A stretch of 64,000 nucleotides of DNA, taken from NCBI RefSeq assembly GCF_003634095.1, contig NZ_RBIR01000006.1, forward strand, positions 151,960-215,959, in the 5' to 3' direction. Positions 26,572 to 36,619 of the stretch are shown in pieces. The notes beneath the pieces were generated by a model that was given only the letters and a program-made list of their open reading frames with translations, was not told the origin of the DNA and searched no databases. Source of the DNA: Arthrobacter oryzae (lineage in GTDB: Bacteria > Actinomycetota > Actinomycetes > Actinomycetales > Micrococcaceae). The stretch's first letter is position 1. The number at the start of each line of letters is the position of its first letter. A program made the position numbers and the translations under genes.

Positions 26572-29500
26572 TTGCATCTGAAGAGCCTGACCGTCCGGGG
26601 ATTCAAGTCGTTCGCCTCCGCGACGACCTTCGAATTCGAACCCGGCGTTACCGCCGTGGTGGGCCCCAACGGTTCCGGTAAGTCGAACGTGGTGGATGCC
26701 CTGGCGTGGGTCATGGGCGAGCAGGGGGCCAAGACACTCCGCGGCGGCAAGATGGAGGACGTGATCTTCGCGGGCACCTCGGGCCGGCCGCCCCTCGGCC
26801 GGGCCCACGTCTCGCTGACCATCGACAACAGCGACGGCGCCCTGCCGATCGAATACAGCGAGGTCACCATCTCGCGCACCCTGTTCCGGACCGGCGGCTC
26901 GGAGTACGCCATCAACGGAGCGGGCTGCCGGCTGCTGGATATCCAGGAACTGCTCTCCGACTCGGGCCTGGGCCGCGAGATGCACGTGATTGTCGGCCAG
27001 GGCCAGCTGGATAAGGTCCTGCACGCCACCCCGGAGGACCGGCGCGGTTTCATCGAAGAGGCCGCCGGCATCCTCAAGCACCGCCGCCGCAAGGAAAAGA
27101 CCGTCCGCAAGCTCGAAGCCATGCAGGCCAACCTGTCCCGGCTCAGTGACCTCACCGGCGAAATCCGGCGGCAGCTGACCCCGCTGGGAAAACAGGCGGA
27201 AGTTGCCCGGCGCGCCCAGAGCGTCCAGTTCGAGGTCCGCGACGCGCGCTCACGCCTCCTGGCCGACGACCTCGTGCAACTGCAGTCCGCCTTGGCGCAG
27301 GAAGTCGCGGATGAAACGGCGCTCAAGACGCGCCGCGCCGTCGTCGAACGTGACCTCGACGCCGGCCGCCAGCGCCAGGCGGCCCTCGAACAGCTCGCCG
27401 CCGAGGCCACGCCTACGCTGAACGCCGCCCGGGAAAACTGGTACTCCCTCTCCACCGGGCGCGAACGGCTCCGTTCCCTCGGTTCCCTCGCCGAGGAACG
27501 CCGCCGCCTGCTCGGCGCCGCGGACGTGGTTGCGGACACCGGCCGGGACCCGGACCAGCTGGAACAGCAGGCCGCCCGCGTCCGCGACGAGCAAGCCGGG
27601 CTGGAAGGCCAGATCCTGGAACGCACGGCGGCGCTGGACACGGCGACGGCCGCGAAACAGGACGCCGAACGTGCCGCCGCCGCCGAGGACAAGCGGCTCG
27701 CGGCCCTGCTCCGTGCTGCCGCGGACCGGCGCGAAGGCCTGGCGAAACTTGCGGGGCAGGTGGGCGCGGCACGGTCCCGGGTCGAGTCTGCCCAGGCCGA
27801 GCTCGGCCGCCTGCGCGAATCGCTCAAAGCGGGGGAGGAGCGCCGCCGGCAGGCGCACAGTGAGTTCACGGCCCTCGAAACGCAGGTCGCAGGGGTTGAA
27901 GACGGCGAGGAATCGCTCGACGCCGAGTACGAGGCCGCCAGTGAGGCCCTGGACGCCGTCCTCGCCGAGATCGATGAACTGGAAGCGGCAGAGCGGGAGG
28001 GCGAGCGGGAACGCGGAGCCCTCAAGGCCCGCCGCGAAGCCCTGCAGCTCGGGCTGAACCGCAAGGACGGCTCCGAGCACGTGCTCGGGGCCGGAAATTC
28101 CGGGATCCTCGCCGCCGGCGTCTTGGGATCCCTGGCGTCCATGATCACGGTGGAGGCCGGATTCGAACCCGCCATCGCTGCCGCACTGGGTGCCGCCTCT
28201 GACGCCGTGGTGGTCCGGGACCGGGAGACCGCCGCCGCCGCCGTGAAACTGCTCCGCGAGGACGACGCCGGCCGCGCCGCGCTGCTGCTGGCCTCCGCTG
28301 GCGTGGCCGACGCTCCAGGCGGGTCCGATGCTCCGGGCGGGTCCGCGTTGCGGCCGGTCCCCGCCGCGGGCGGCGGCACCACGTTGCCGGCGGGCGCGCG
28401 CTGGGCCGCGGAACTGGTTTCCGCGGGGCCGGACGCGGCCGGCCTGCCGTTGGCCGCCCTGCTGGCGGGCATCGCCGTCGTCGATGGCCTGGACGCCGCC
28501 GCACAGCTGACCGCCGCGCACCCCGAACTCACCGCCGTGACCCGGGCAGGGGACGTCTTCACGGCGTTGACCGTCACCGGCGGCTCCGCGACCGCGCCGT
28601 CGCTGCTGGAAGTCCAGGCGGCCGTCGACGACGCCGCCGCGAAGCTTGCCTCCGTCACGGCGGGGCTCGAACGCAACCGCTTCTCCCTCGCCACCGCCCG
28701 GACGCGGCGTGCCGAGGCCCGGGACCGTGCGGACGCGGCCCTCGCGAAGCTCCACGACTCCGACGCGAAACTCGCCGCCGTCGCCGAACGCCTGGGCCAC
28801 CTCAACTCGGTCCTGCGCAGTGCCGTCGGGGAAAGCGAACGCCTGGCCGCGTCCCTGGCCAGCGCGGAGGCCAACATCGTCAGCGAACAACTTGCCTTGG
28901 AAACGGTGACCGCACGGCTCGCCGCGGCCCAGGAGGCCCCCGCGGAGCAGGAACCCTCCCCGGAGCACCGCGACGCGCTGGCCCTGGCCGCCTCGCTGGC
29001 CCGCACGGCCGAGATGGAGGCCCGGCTGGCGCTGCGCAGCGCCGAGGAACAGCTCACGGCCACCCGCAACCGGGCCGCGTCGCTGGAACGGGCCGCGGCC
29101 ACCGAGCGCCGTGCACGGGAGGAAGCCGCGGAACGGGCCCGCCGCCGGCGGGTTCAGGCCGGGCGCGCGGCCGCTGTCGCCGACGCCGCGCAGCAAGTGA
29201 TCGGTTTCATCGACGTGTCCGTGGAGCTGGCCCGCAGGGAACGGGACGGCGCCGAGGAACGCCGGGAGGAAATGGAGCGCGACCTGGCCGCCGTCCGGAG
29301 CGGTAACGACGCCCTGGCCCGGGAACTGGCCGAACTCACTGACTCCGTCCACCGCGACGAGCTCGCCCGCACGCAGCAGCGGCTGCGGATCGAGGCGCTG
29401 GAACTCAAGAGCGTGGACGAGCTCGGGCTGACCGCCGAGCAGCTCGTGGCCGACTACGGGCCGGACCGGCCGGTTCCCGTGCCCGCCGGCGGCGCCGCAG

Positions 29501-30225
29501 ACAAATGGGCCGCCCTGCGCGCCCCGGTGGACGAGGAGGGGCGCGAGATTGCCGAAGGCACGCCCTTCGTCCGGGAGGAACAGGAAAAGCGGCTCAAACG
29601 CGCCGAACGCGACCTCTCGGCCCTAGGCAAGGTCAACCCGCTGGCGCTCGAGGAGTTCGCCGCGCTCGAGGAGCGCCACCAGTTCCTCAGCACCCAGCTT
29701 GAAGACCTCAAATCCAGCCGCAAGGACCTGCTGGACATCATCAAGGAAGTCGACGAGCGCGTCCAGAAGGTTTTTGCCGAAGCCTTCGAGGACACGTCCC
29801 GGCAGTTTGTCCGCGTCTTCGCCCGGCTGTTCCCGGGCGGCGAGGGCCGGCTGGTCCTGACCGACCCCTCGGACATGCTCACCACCGGCATCGAAGTGGA
29901 AGCCCGGCCGGCCGGCAAGAAGATCAAGCGGCTCTCGCTGCTCTCCGGCGGCGAGCGTTCCCTGACGGCGGTAGCGCTGCTGGTGGCCATCTTCAAGGCC
30001 AGGCCCTCGCCGTTCTACGTCATGGACGAGGTGGAGGCGGCCCTCGATGACACCAACCTGGGCCGGCTCATCACCATCTTCGAAGAGCTGCGCGAATCCA
30101 GCCAGCTGATCGTCATCACCCACCAGAAGCGCACCATGGAGGTTGCCGACGCCCTCTACGGCGTCACAATGCGCGGCGACGGCGTTTCCACGGTCATCAG
30201 TCAACGGCTCGGTGCTGACGTATAG
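26572..30225 (+). CDS. smc: Chromosome segregation protein SMC
   Basis: The 1217-residue protein is bacterial SMC, the ATPase that loops and organises the chromosome with ScpAB. Walker A is GPNGSGKSN at residues 31-39. Long Arg/Glu/Ala-rich coiled coils flank a hinge around 500-650 that includes a Gly/Pro/Ser-rich insert (DAPGGSDAPGGSALRPV). The C-terminal ATPase half has LSGGERSLTA near 1123 and Walker B YVMDEVEAALDD near 1150. TTG 26572 gives the family start MHLKSLTVRGFKSF; the open frame reaches back to 26518 without conserved sequence. ftsY follows after 69 bp. Confidence 0.97.
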   Translation: MHLKSLTVRGFKSFASATTFEFEPGVTAVVGPNGSGKSNVVDALAWVMGEQGAKTLRGGKMEDVIFAGTSGRPPLGRAHVSLTIDNSDGALPIEYSEVTISRTLFRTGGSEYAINGAGCRLLDIQELLSDSGLGREMHVIVGQGQLDKVLHATPEDRRGFIEEAAGILKHRRRKEKTVRKLEAMQANLSRLSDLTGEIRRQLTPLGKQAEVARRAQSVQFEVRDARSRLLADDLVQLQSALAQEVADETALKTRRAVVERDLDAGRQRQAALEQLAAEATPTLNAARENWYSLSTGRERLRSLGSLAEERRRLLGAADVVADTGRDPDQLEQQAARVRDEQAGLEGQILERTAALDTATAAKQDAERAAAAEDKRLAALLRAAADRREGLAKLAGQVGAARSRVESAQAELGRLRESLKAGEERRRQAHSEFTALETQVAGVEDGEESLDAEYEAASEALDAVLAEIDELEAAEREGERERGALKARREALQLGLNRKDGSEHVLGAGNSGILAAGVLGSLASMITVEAGFEPAIAAALGAASDAVVVRDRETAAAAVKLLREDDAGRAALLLASAGVADAPGGSDAPGGSALRPVPAAGGGTTLPAGARWAAELVSAGPDAAGLPLAALLAGIAVVDGLDAAAQLTAAHPELTAVTRAGDVFTALTVTGGSATAPSLLEVQAAVDDAAAKLASVTAGLERNRFSLATARTRRAEARDRADAALAKLHDSDAKLAAVAERLGHLNSVLRSAVGESERLAASLASAEANIVSEQLALETVTARLAAAQEAPAEQEPSPEHRDALALAASLARTAEMEARLALRSAEEQLTATRNRAASLERAAATERRAREEAAERARRRRVQAGRAAAVADAAQQVIGFIDVSVELARRERDGAEERREEMERDLAAVRSGNDALARELAELTDSVHRDELARTQQRLRIEALELKSVDELGLTAEQLVADYGPDRPVPVPAGGAADKWAALRAPVDEEGREIAEGTPFVREEQEKRLKRAERDLSALGKVNPLALEEFAALEERHQFLSTQLEDLKSSRKDLLDIIKEVDERVQKVFAEAFEDTSRQFVRVFARLFPGGEGRLVLTDPSDMLTTGIEVEARPAGKKIKRLSLLSGGERSLTAVALLVAIFKARPSPFYVMDEVEAALDDTNLGRLITIFEELRESSQLIVITHQKRTMEVADALYGVTMRGDGVSTVISQRLGADV

Positions 30226-30294
30226 GGTCAGCCCCCACAGGCGCAACGAAAACGCTGGCCACGGCCCATTTGGGGTTTGTGAGAAGCTAGGGGA

Positions 30295-31503
30295 GTGAAC
30301 GACATCCTCCCTATTATTCTGCCCATTCTCGCTGTCCTGGTGGTCCTCGGCGCGCTGATTCCGGTGCTCATGAAGACCCGGAAGAACGTCAAGAACTATC
30401 CCGGCACGCGTGACGCAAACGATCCCGTGCAGGCGCGGGGAGCCGGAACCTTGGTGGAGGACCGTCCCGCGCCGGCTCCGGAACGATCCGCACCGGACGG
30501 CGTCGGGCTCGCAGGTCCCGAAACGGTCGAGGTGCCGGACAACGCCGCCGGCCTGGAAACCGTGCCGGTGGAAACCCCGCTGCCGGTGGCCGGTCGCCTG
30601 ACCCGCCTCCGCGAGCGGCTGGTCAAGTCCAACACCATCCTGGGCAAGGGACTGCTGGCGCTGCTCTCCGCGGACAAGATCGACGAAAACGTCTGGGACG
30701 AGGTCGAGGAAACCCTCCTGCTGGCCGACCTCGGCACGGAACCGACCATGCAGCTCGTGGACGCGCTCCGCGAACGCGTCAAGGTGATTGGCACCCGTTC
30801 GCCCGAGCACGTCAAGGCGCTGCTCCGCGAGGAACTCATCAAGCTGGTGGATCCCACTATGGACCGCAGCCTGAACGTCCAGCGCCACGCGGACAAGCCC
30901 GCCGTCATGATGGTGGTCGGCGTCAACGGCGTCGGCAAGACCACCACCGTGGGCAAGCTCGCCCGCGTGCTCGTGGCCGAGGACAAGGACGTGCTGCTGG
31001 GCGCCGCCGACACCTTCCGCGCCGCCGCCGCCGAGCAGCTGGCCACGTGGGGCCAGCGCGTGGGCGTGCCCACCGTGAAGTCGGACATTGAAGGTGCGGA
31101 CCCGGCATCGGTCGCCTACGAGGCCGTCAAGGCAGGCATCGACCAGGAGGTCGACGTCGTCATGATCGACACTGCGGGGCGCCTGCAGAACAAGGTCGGC
31201 CTGATGGACGAGCTCGGCAAGGTCAAGCGGGTCATCGAAAAGCTCGCCGAAGTGGACGAGGTGCTGCTGGTCCTGGACGCCACCACGGGCCAGAACGGGC
31301 TCAACCAGGCCCGGGTGTTCGCCGAGGTGGTGAACATCACCGGGATCGTCCTGACCAAGCTGGACGGCACCGCCAAGGGCGGGATCGTGGTGGCCATCCA
31401 GAAGTCCCTCGGCGTGCCGGTCAAGCTGATCGGGCTGGGCGAAGGAGCCGACGACCTCGCCCCGTTCGACGCCGAGGCGTTTGTGGACGCGCTGCTGAAC
31501 TAA
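30295..31503 (+). CDS. ftsY: Signal recognition particle receptor FtsY
   Basis: The 402-residue protein is the SRP receptor GTPase. It begins with a hydrophobic segment ([22 protein letters not shown], residues about 4-26) that can anchor it in the membrane, as in other actinobacterial FtsY. An acidic/Pro linker and the NG domain follow. G1 is [16 protein letters not shown]3 is [15 protein letters not shown] and G4 is [13 protein letters not shown] 30295 directly follows a purine run with no spacer for a Shine-Dalgarno. It may be leaderless, with GAAGCT six nt upstream. It partners with Ffh, encoded 7 kb downstream. Confidence 0.97.
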   Translation: MNDILPIILPILAVLVVLGALIPVLMKTRKNVKNYPGTRDANDPVQARGAGTLVEDRPAPAPERSAPDGVGLAGPETVEVPDNAAGLETVPVETPLPVAGRLTRLRERLVKSNTILGKGLLALLSADKIDENVWDEVEETLLLADLGTEPTMQLVDALRERVKVIGTRSPEHVKALLREELIKLVDPTMDRSLNVQRHADKPAVMMVVGVNGVGKTTTVGKLARVLVAEDKDVLLGAADTFRAAAAEQLATWGQRVGVPTVKSDIEGADPASVAYEAVKAGIDQEVDVVMIDTAGRLQNKVGLMDELGKVKRVIEKLAEVDEVLLVLDATTGQNGLNQARVFAEVVNITGIVLTKLDGTAKGGIVVAIQKSLGVPVKLIGLGEGADDLAPFDAEAFVDALLN

Positions 31504-31516
31504 CAGGCACCACCGC

Positions 31517-31559
31517 AACAAGAAGTGCCCCGGTCCACAGGACCGGGGCACTTCTTGTT
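31517..31559. terminator. Strong terminator after ftsY, between convergent genes
   Basis: A perfect 20-bp inverted repeat (arms 31517-31536 and 31540-31559, 3-nt loop ACA) has a GC-rich core and A/T-rich ends. It can terminate ftsY and, on the other strand, the GH79-like gene. Confidence 0.85.
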
Positions 31560-31586
31560 AACCGCAGCCCCGGCTGGGGCGTCGGG

Positions 31587-33266
31587 TCAGTAGCTGAAGT
31601 TGAGCACCGTCACGGTGCCGGCCGTCAGCTTGAACTTCTGCGTCTGGGAACCGTAGGAGAATCCCGGCACGGTGGCCCGTTTCGCGGCAGGAACGGGACC
31701 TGCCTTGGCTCCGTCGATCACAGTGCTGTCCTGGGCGTCCAGACGGGGGCCGCTGAGCTGGGTCATGGTTCCGCGAAGGGCATAGCCGGGCAGCGTGAGC
31801 GACACCTCGGTCTGGGCGGCCTTCGCGGGGTCGTTTTTGTTGACGATGACCACCGTGGTGCTGCCGTCAGCGTTCTGCAGCGCGTAGGTGTTGGACGAGC
31901 CGCCGCCCTTGCTGTCCAGATTGAGGAACTTCCCCGGCGCCAGGTCGGCGACCATCGCCATGCCGAAGTAGTTCGCACGGGGGACCATCTCGCCATTGGG
32001 CTCCAGGTAGGCGCCGCCGCTGCAGATCACTGACATTGGCGGGCCGCCCTTGCAGGTGGCCATTGAGCTGTGGAAGCCAAGCCTGGTGATGCCAAGCCGG
32101 GCGGCGTTCAAGGAATAGTCCGCGGCCCACAGCGCTGTCGCATGGGTCTTGGTTGTCTGGTTGGAGCCGGGGCATGCGGACATTCCCGTTTCCGCGAGCC
32201 ATGTCTCCATCCCGGCAGATTTTGCCGCGTCAAGGGCATGCTGCTGGTAGCTGGCGGCGCGCTGGTGAATTGCCTGTCCCAGCAGGTTGGGGATTGTCGG
32301 GAAGCCGTCCGACGTCGTGTCAGTGCAGCTGTAGAGCGGGTAGTTATGGAAGGACAGAACCTTCTTCTGCGGCAGATCGGCATCCATAAAGGGCTTCCAC
32401 CACTTTTGGTCATAGACTCCAGGTCCGGAGATGACCACGTTGGGGGCGGCAGCGTAGATGGCGTCGGCATACGCCTTAAGTTCCGTGACGTACTTTTCGA
32501 TGCCGTAGTCGGCCGGCCGCAGTTTTGTATAGGCAAACCCGTTGGGTTCGTTACCGACGGTGAAGCTCAGCAGACGCGGGCCGAAGATCTTTGACGCGTA
32601 CTTGATCATGTCCGCAGCGCGGTCGGGGCTGTAGTGTCCGAGGTCCACGGTGAGGCTGATCTTGGCATTGGTCGCCTCCAGGAGGGCGGCCACCCGCTGG
32701 AAGTCATCCGGCGTGACCACCTTGGCCGGCCGTGTCTTGTCTCCCGTGTAGCTGGCGGGCAGCGCCTCGCCCGTGGAAGTCCAGAAGAACCGGCGATCGA
32801 CAGCGTTTCCTCCGAATCGCAGCACGGTGTCCTCGGAGTCCTTGAGCAGCTTCACCATAGAAGCGTTGGTGGCGCTCAGCGCGGGGTCCGCCAGATCGGT
32901 TGCTTCCAGCGAAATCCCGACCGTGCCCTTGTTCAGGGTGGTTCCCACGGGCTCGTTCTTCACCGTCAGTTCCAGCGGATCCACGTTCTCCAACGGGGAA
33001 CCGCTGGGCGGCGGAATCTGCTTGTAGTACGTGACGGCCGGAGCCTTCCCGGTCGGGGCAGGCTTCACCGGCGTGTCCTGGACGGGAGCTTGAGCGGTGC
33101 CGGCCTTGTTGGCGTTCAACGACACCGTGAGCAGCACGGCCACCAGTGCAACGACGGCGATGGCCGCGATGACCGCGATACGACGCATCCTGGTGACTCT
33201 GCGGGGTGGCCGGGCTCTTATGGAGTCAGGCTCCTGGTCGGTTAACGGGTGGTCAGTGTCGGGCAT
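31587..33266 (-). CDS. Membrane-anchored GH79-like glycoside hydrolase
   Basis: The 559-residue protein has a polar N-terminus with a basic cluster and one membrane helix (IAVIAAIAVVALVAVLLTVSL, about residues 29-50), so the domain faces outside. The catalytic part is a clan-A (beta/alpha)8 barrel. It has LRFGGNAVDRRFFW, then TVGNEPNG with the Asn-Glu acid/base pair, then WLAETGMS with the candidate nucleophile Glu. A C-terminal beta-sandwich (YALQNADGSTTVVIVNKND) fits GH79 or GH30. GH79 members include beta-glucuronidases and heparanase-like enzymes; the substrate here is unknown. ATG 33266 follows GGAGA at seven nt. It appears to be a single-gene unit. Confidence 0.8.
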   Translation of the reverse strand: MPDTDHPLTDQEPDSIRARPPRRVTRMRRIAVIAAIAVVALVAVLLTVSLNANKAGTAQAPVQDTPVKPAPTGKAPAVTYYKQIPPPSGSPLENVDPLELTVKNEPVGTTLNKGTVGISLEATDLADPALSATNASMVKLLKDSEDTVLRFGGNAVDRRFFWTSTGEALPASYTGDKTRPAKVVTPDDFQRVAALLEATNAKISLTVDLGHYSPDRAADMIKYASKIFGPRLLSFTVGNEPNGFAYTKLRPADYGIEKYVTELKAYADAIYAAAPNVVISGPGVYDQKWWKPFMDADLPQKKVLSFHNYPLYSCTDTTSDGFPTIPNLLGQAIHQRAASYQQHALDAAKSAGMETWLAETGMSACPGSNQTTKTHATALWAADYSLNAARLGITRLGFHSSMATCKGGPPMSVICSGGAYLEPNGEMVPRANYFGMAMVADLAPGKFLNLDSKGGGSSNTYALQNADGSTTVVIVNKNDPAKAAQTEVSLTLPGYALRGTMTQLSGPRLDAQDSTVIDGAKAGPVPAAKRATVPGFSYGSQTQKFKLTAGTVTVLNFSY

Positions 33267-33338
33267 GACGGATTCTCCAGCAGTCTTGGTTGGTTTGCCC
33301 TTAGCCTAGTCAATTACTGGAAGCGCGAGCGCTGACAC

Positions 33339-34580
33339 TCAGGAGAACGGACGCTGGAAGGTTTCGCGGGCCGTCAGCCACACGGCCGCGGCGGCCAGCA
33401 GCACGCCTCCAGTGACGCCGAAGGCCCAGCCATAGCCGAGCCGGTCCGCCAGCAGCCCGGCCACCACGGGCCCGACGATCGCGCCGCTGTCGGAGGCCAT
33501 TTGAAAGACCGCCAGGACCCGGCCGCCCGAGCGTTCATTGCCGATCACATCGGCAATGGCAGCCTGTTGCGCCGGTCCCAGCAGCCCGGAGCCGATCCCG
33601 GCGCAGGCGGAGGCGAGCAGGAACCAGGGCAGCTCGTGCGTGAACCCGATCGCCGCCGTGGCCGTGCCGGTGACCAACAGCCCGGCCAGTAGGAGCGGCT
33701 TGCGGCCCAGGCTGTCCGCCAGCCGGCCGGAGAATGTCAGTGCCACCGCGTTTCCGCCCGCAAACACGGCCAGGGCCCAACCGGCAGACTGCGGCCCGGC
33801 GCCGAGCGCCACGACGGCGAACAGCGGCACCGTGGCCATCCTCACCCCGAACGTGGCCCAGCCGTTGGCGAAGCTGGAAAACAGGCCCGCACGGTACGCG
33901 CTGTCCCGCAGCGCGTCGCGGAGCTCCATCGCCGGGGCTGCGGCGCCGGACTCCCGCGAGGCGGCCGGCACGTGACTGAGCTGGGTCTGCACCACGAAGG
34001 CGGCCAGGAGCAGGGCCGCCGCATAGGCGAGGAACGGCACCCGCAGGCCGAACCCGGCCAGCAGCCCGCCGACGATCGGTCCGCAGACATTGCCAATCAG
34101 GAAGGCCGAGGCATAGGCACCGGAAACCCGGCCCCGGCTCTCCGGCGGCGCGAGCCGGACCACCAGTGCCATGGACGCCACGGTGAACATCACCGAGCCC
34201 GCGCCGCCCAGGCCGCGGAAGATCAGCAGCTGCCAGTAGTCCTGGGCGAAGGCGCAGGCCGCCGTCGACACCGCCACGATCAGCAGTCCGGCGACGTAAA
34301 CGGGCCGTTCGCCCAGCTTCACGATCAGGGCGCCGCCAGCCGGGGCGAACACGAGCCGCATGAACGCAAAGATGCTCACGATCACGGCAGCCGCCGTCGC
34401 GCCGACGTCGAACGTGGTCGCGAACTGGGGCAGCACCGGTGCGACGAGGCCAAAGCCGATGGCGATCAGGAACGCCGCGACCAGCATCACCTTGATATCC
34501 CGGGGCAGGCGCGAACGCCCCGGAGCCCCGGAGGGCACCTGCGGGGCTGCTTCGCCGGCGGGGCGGGAGGGGTTGCTCAT
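33339..34580 (-). CDS. MFS transporter
   Basis: The 413-residue protein is a 12-helix major facilitator transporter of the drug:H+ antiporter type. The first helix starts VMLVAAFLIAIGFGLVAPVLPQFA. The region after helix 2 shows RLVFAPAGGALIVKLGERPV, and helix 5 contains AYASAFLIGNVCGPIVGGLLAG, close to the drug/proton antiporter motif. Substrate cannot be predicted. ATG 34580 is chosen because the upstream frame (to 34682) is not membrane protein-like and AAGGA lies 10 nt before it. It is divergent from amt. Confidence 0.88.
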   Translation of the reverse strand: MSNPSRPAGEAAPQVPSGAPGRSRLPRDIKVMLVAAFLIAIGFGLVAPVLPQFATTFDVGATAAAVIVSIFAFMRLVFAPAGGALIVKLGERPVYVAGLLIVAVSTAACAFAQDYWQLLIFRGLGGAGSVMFTVASMALVVRLAPPESRGRVSGAYASAFLIGNVCGPIVGGLLAGFGLRVPFLAYAAALLLAAFVVQTQLSHVPAASRESGAAAPAMELRDALRDSAYRAGLFSSFANGWATFGVRMATVPLFAVVALGAGPQSAGWALAVFAGGNAVALTFSGRLADSLGRKPLLLAGLLVTGTATAAIGFTHELPWFLLASACAGIGSGLLGPAQQAAIADVIGNERSGGRVLAVFQMASDSGAIVGPVVAGLLADRLGYGWAFGVTGGVLLAAAAVWLTARETFQRPFS

Positions 34581-34637
34581 AGTGCTGTCGTCCTTGGCTG
34601 GAAGCGGGGCCCGTGGCGGCCGGCCCCCAAGAGAGAA

Positions 34638-34675
34638 ATTAAACGGATGAAACATAACCGTAACAAGCATGAGAC
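34638..34675 (+). promoter_or_regulatory. Candidate GlnR operator upstream of amt
   Basis: ATTAA, GAAAC (34649-34653), GTAAC (34660-34664) and GAGAC (34671-34675) occur with exact 6-nt spacers. This matches the order and spacing of the actinobacterial GlnR consensus gTnAC-n6-GaAAc-n6-gTnAC-n6-GaAAc. It lies about 155 bp before the amt start. Confidence 0.5.
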
Positions 34676-34829
34676 GCACCATTTACGTCCGGGAGGTTCT
34701 TGTAACTTCCCGGCAATGCAAATCCTCCGCCAGCGAAACACAGCCCCGCGAAAATCTTTACTAGAACGCAAATAATGCGTTGGGACCGGCGGACCACTCC
34801 GCACCTAAAAGCAAGAGAGGACGTAGACC

Positions 34830-36197
34830 ATGGAACTCACCGCAGGTCTCGTTTGGCTCCTGGTCGCCGCAGCCTTAGTGCTGTTCATGACCCCGGGCCT
34901 AGCATTCTTCTACGGCGGCATGACTCGCGCCAAGTCGGCTTTGAACATGATGATGATGAGCTTCGTCGCCATCGGAACCGTTGGCATCATGTGGGTCCTC
35001 TGGGGCGCTTCGATGGCTACGAGCAACGACGACAACTTCTACCAGATCTTCGCGAACCCGTTCAGCCACTTCGGCCTCCACGGCTTCACCGAGCCCGCTG
35101 ATCTGCTCAAGGTCGGCTACGCAGCCACCTTCGCGATCATCACCGTGGCCCTGATCTCCGGTGCTGTCGCCGACCGCGCCAAGTTCTCCGCCTGGGTGGT
35201 CTTCACCCCCATCTGGGCCACCCTGGTCTACGCGCCGCTGGCCTTCATGGTCTGGGGCGGCGGCCTCTTCTCCGCTAACGGCTGGTTCGGCAAGACGTTC
35301 GCACCCGTCATCGACTTCGCCGGCGGCACGGTGGTCCACATCAACGCCGGCGTCGCGGGCCTCATCCTGGTCCTGATCATCGGCAACCGGAAGGGCTTCG
35401 GCAAGGACCCGAACCACCGCCCGCACAACATCCCGTTCGTCATGCTCGGCGCGGCCATCCTGTGGTTCGGCTGGTTCGGCTTCAACGCCGGCGCCGCCGC
35501 GACCGTAGAGCAGGCAGGCCTCATCTGGATCAACACCCTGGCCGCCCCGGCCGCCGCGATGCTGGGCTGGCTCGCCGTGGAACGCTTCCGCGACGGTCAC
35601 CCGACTTCCCTCGGTGCCGCCTCCGGCGTCGTGGCCGGCCTTGTTGCCATCACCCCGGCCTGCGCCAACGTCTCCCCGCTCGGCGCGATCGCCCTCGGCG
35701 TCGCGGCCGGTGTGGCTTCCGCGCTCGCCGTCGGCCTGAAGTTCAAGTTCGGCTACGATGACTCGCTCGACGTCGTCGGTGTCCACCTCGTCTCCGGCGT
35801 CATCGGCACCGTGGCGATCGGCTTCCTCGCCACCCCGACCCAGGGCCCCGCAGGCCTGTTCTACGGCGGCGGCACCACGCAGCTGGTCGCCCAGACCCTC
35901 GCGGCCCTGATCTCCATCGCCTTCACCGCGGTGATGACCTTCATCATCGCCTTCCCGATCCACAAGCTCATGGGCTTCCGGGTCTCCCAGGAACAGGAAG
36001 TCGTCGGCGTGGACCTGAGCCTGCACGCCGAGACGGCCTACGAGTTCGGCGTCGGCGGCCACGGCGGCAGCTTCCAGCCGCTGCACGAGCTCATTACCGG
36101 CAAACCGCAGGAAGACAGCTCAGTCTCCGCAGCACCGGTGGACGTCGCGTCCAACGGCAAGAAGAACGCAACGGGTAAGGAAAGTGTGGGGGCATGA
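34830..36197 (+). CDS. amt: Ammonium transporter
   Basis: The 455-residue protein is an AmtB/Mep-family ammonium channel with about 11 membrane helices. Family sequences are GLAFFYGGMTRAKSALNMMMMS at the N-terminus, FAGGTVVHINAGVAGL with the first pore His region, WFGWFGFNAGAA, and DVVGVHLVSGVIGT with the second pore His. A C-terminal cytoplasmic tail follows. ATG 34830 has GAGAGGA 9-10 nt upstream. It overlaps glnK in an ATGA, so channel and PII regulator are coupled. A GlnR-like site upstream suggests induction under nitrogen limitation. Confidence 0.97.
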   Translation: MELTAGLVWLLVAAALVLFMTPGLAFFYGGMTRAKSALNMMMMSFVAIGTVGIMWVLWGASMATSNDDNFYQIFANPFSHFGLHGFTEPADLLKVGYAATFAIITVALISGAVADRAKFSAWVVFTPIWATLVYAPLAFMVWGGGLFSANGWFGKTFAPVIDFAGGTVVHINAGVAGLILVLIIGNRKGFGKDPNHRPHNIPFVMLGAAILWFGWFGFNAGAAATVEQAGLIWINTLAAPAAAMLGWLAVERFRDGHPTSLGAASGVVAGLVAITPACANVSPLGAIALGVAAGVASALAVGLKFKFGYDDSLDVVGVHLVSGVIGTVAIGFLATPTQGPAGLFYGGGTTQLVAQTLAALISIAFTAVMTFIIAFPIHKLMGFRVSQEQEVVGVDLSLHAETAYEFGVGGHGGSFQPLHELITGKPQEDSSVSAAPVDVASNGKKNATGKESVGA

Positions 36198-36532
36198 AAC
36201 TGATCACGGCAATCGTTCGTCCGGAAAAGCTGGAAGCTATTCGCGAGGGCCTGGAGGCCTACGGTGTGCAGGGCCTCACGGTCAGCGCGGCAAGCGGCTA
36301 CGGCCGGCAGCGCGGCTACACCGAGGTGTACCGCGGCGCCGAGTACAACGTGGACCTCCTGCCCAAGATCCGGGTAGAAGTCCTGGCCACCGACGAACAG
36401 GCCGACGACATCCTGGATGTCATCATCGCCAGTTCAAACACGGGCCGGGCCGGCGACGGCAAGGTCTGGACGATGGACGTGTTCGAGGCCGTCAGGGTCC
36501 GCACCGGAGAGCGCGGCTCGGCAGCGATCTAG
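36194..36532 (+). CDS. glnK: Nitrogen regulatory protein P-II
   Basis: The 112-residue protein is a PII signal protein that senses ATP/ADP and 2-oxoglutarate and blocks Amt when nitrogen is sufficient. It starts MKLITAIVRPEKL. The T-loop is GYTEVYRGAEYNVDLLPK with the modifiable Tyr51, and the C-terminal GRAGDGKVWTMDV and RTGERG bind nucleotide. GlnK is preferred over GlnB because of amt. No glnD modifying enzyme follows; the next gene is convergent zwf. Confidence 0.97.
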   Translation: MKLITAIVRPEKLEAIREGLEAYGVQGLTVSAASGYGRQRGYTEVYRGAEYNVDLLPKIRVEVLATDEQADDILDVIIASSNTGRAGDGKVWTMDVFEAVRVRTGERGSAAI

Positions 36533-36571
36533 CTGCTCAGCGTCCGCCCCGGAAGGGAGCCGGACATCGCC

Positions 36572-36613
36572 GCACTGACACTGCAGCACTGACACTGCCG
36601 CACTGAAAAGGCC
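36572..36613 (+). repeat. 14-bp direct repeats downstream of glnK
   Basis: Two near-identical 14-bp units (GCACTGACACTGCA at 36572 and GCACTGACACTGCC at 36586) are followed by a degenerate third unit. They sit just ahead of the glnK terminator. Confidence 0.7.
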
Positions 36614-36619
36614 AAACTG

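Noticed and set aside
26373..29102. Long open frame (909 codons) antisense to smc
   Set aside because: Its product is a Ser/Arg/Ala shadow of a high-GC coding strand; smc is clear in the other frame.
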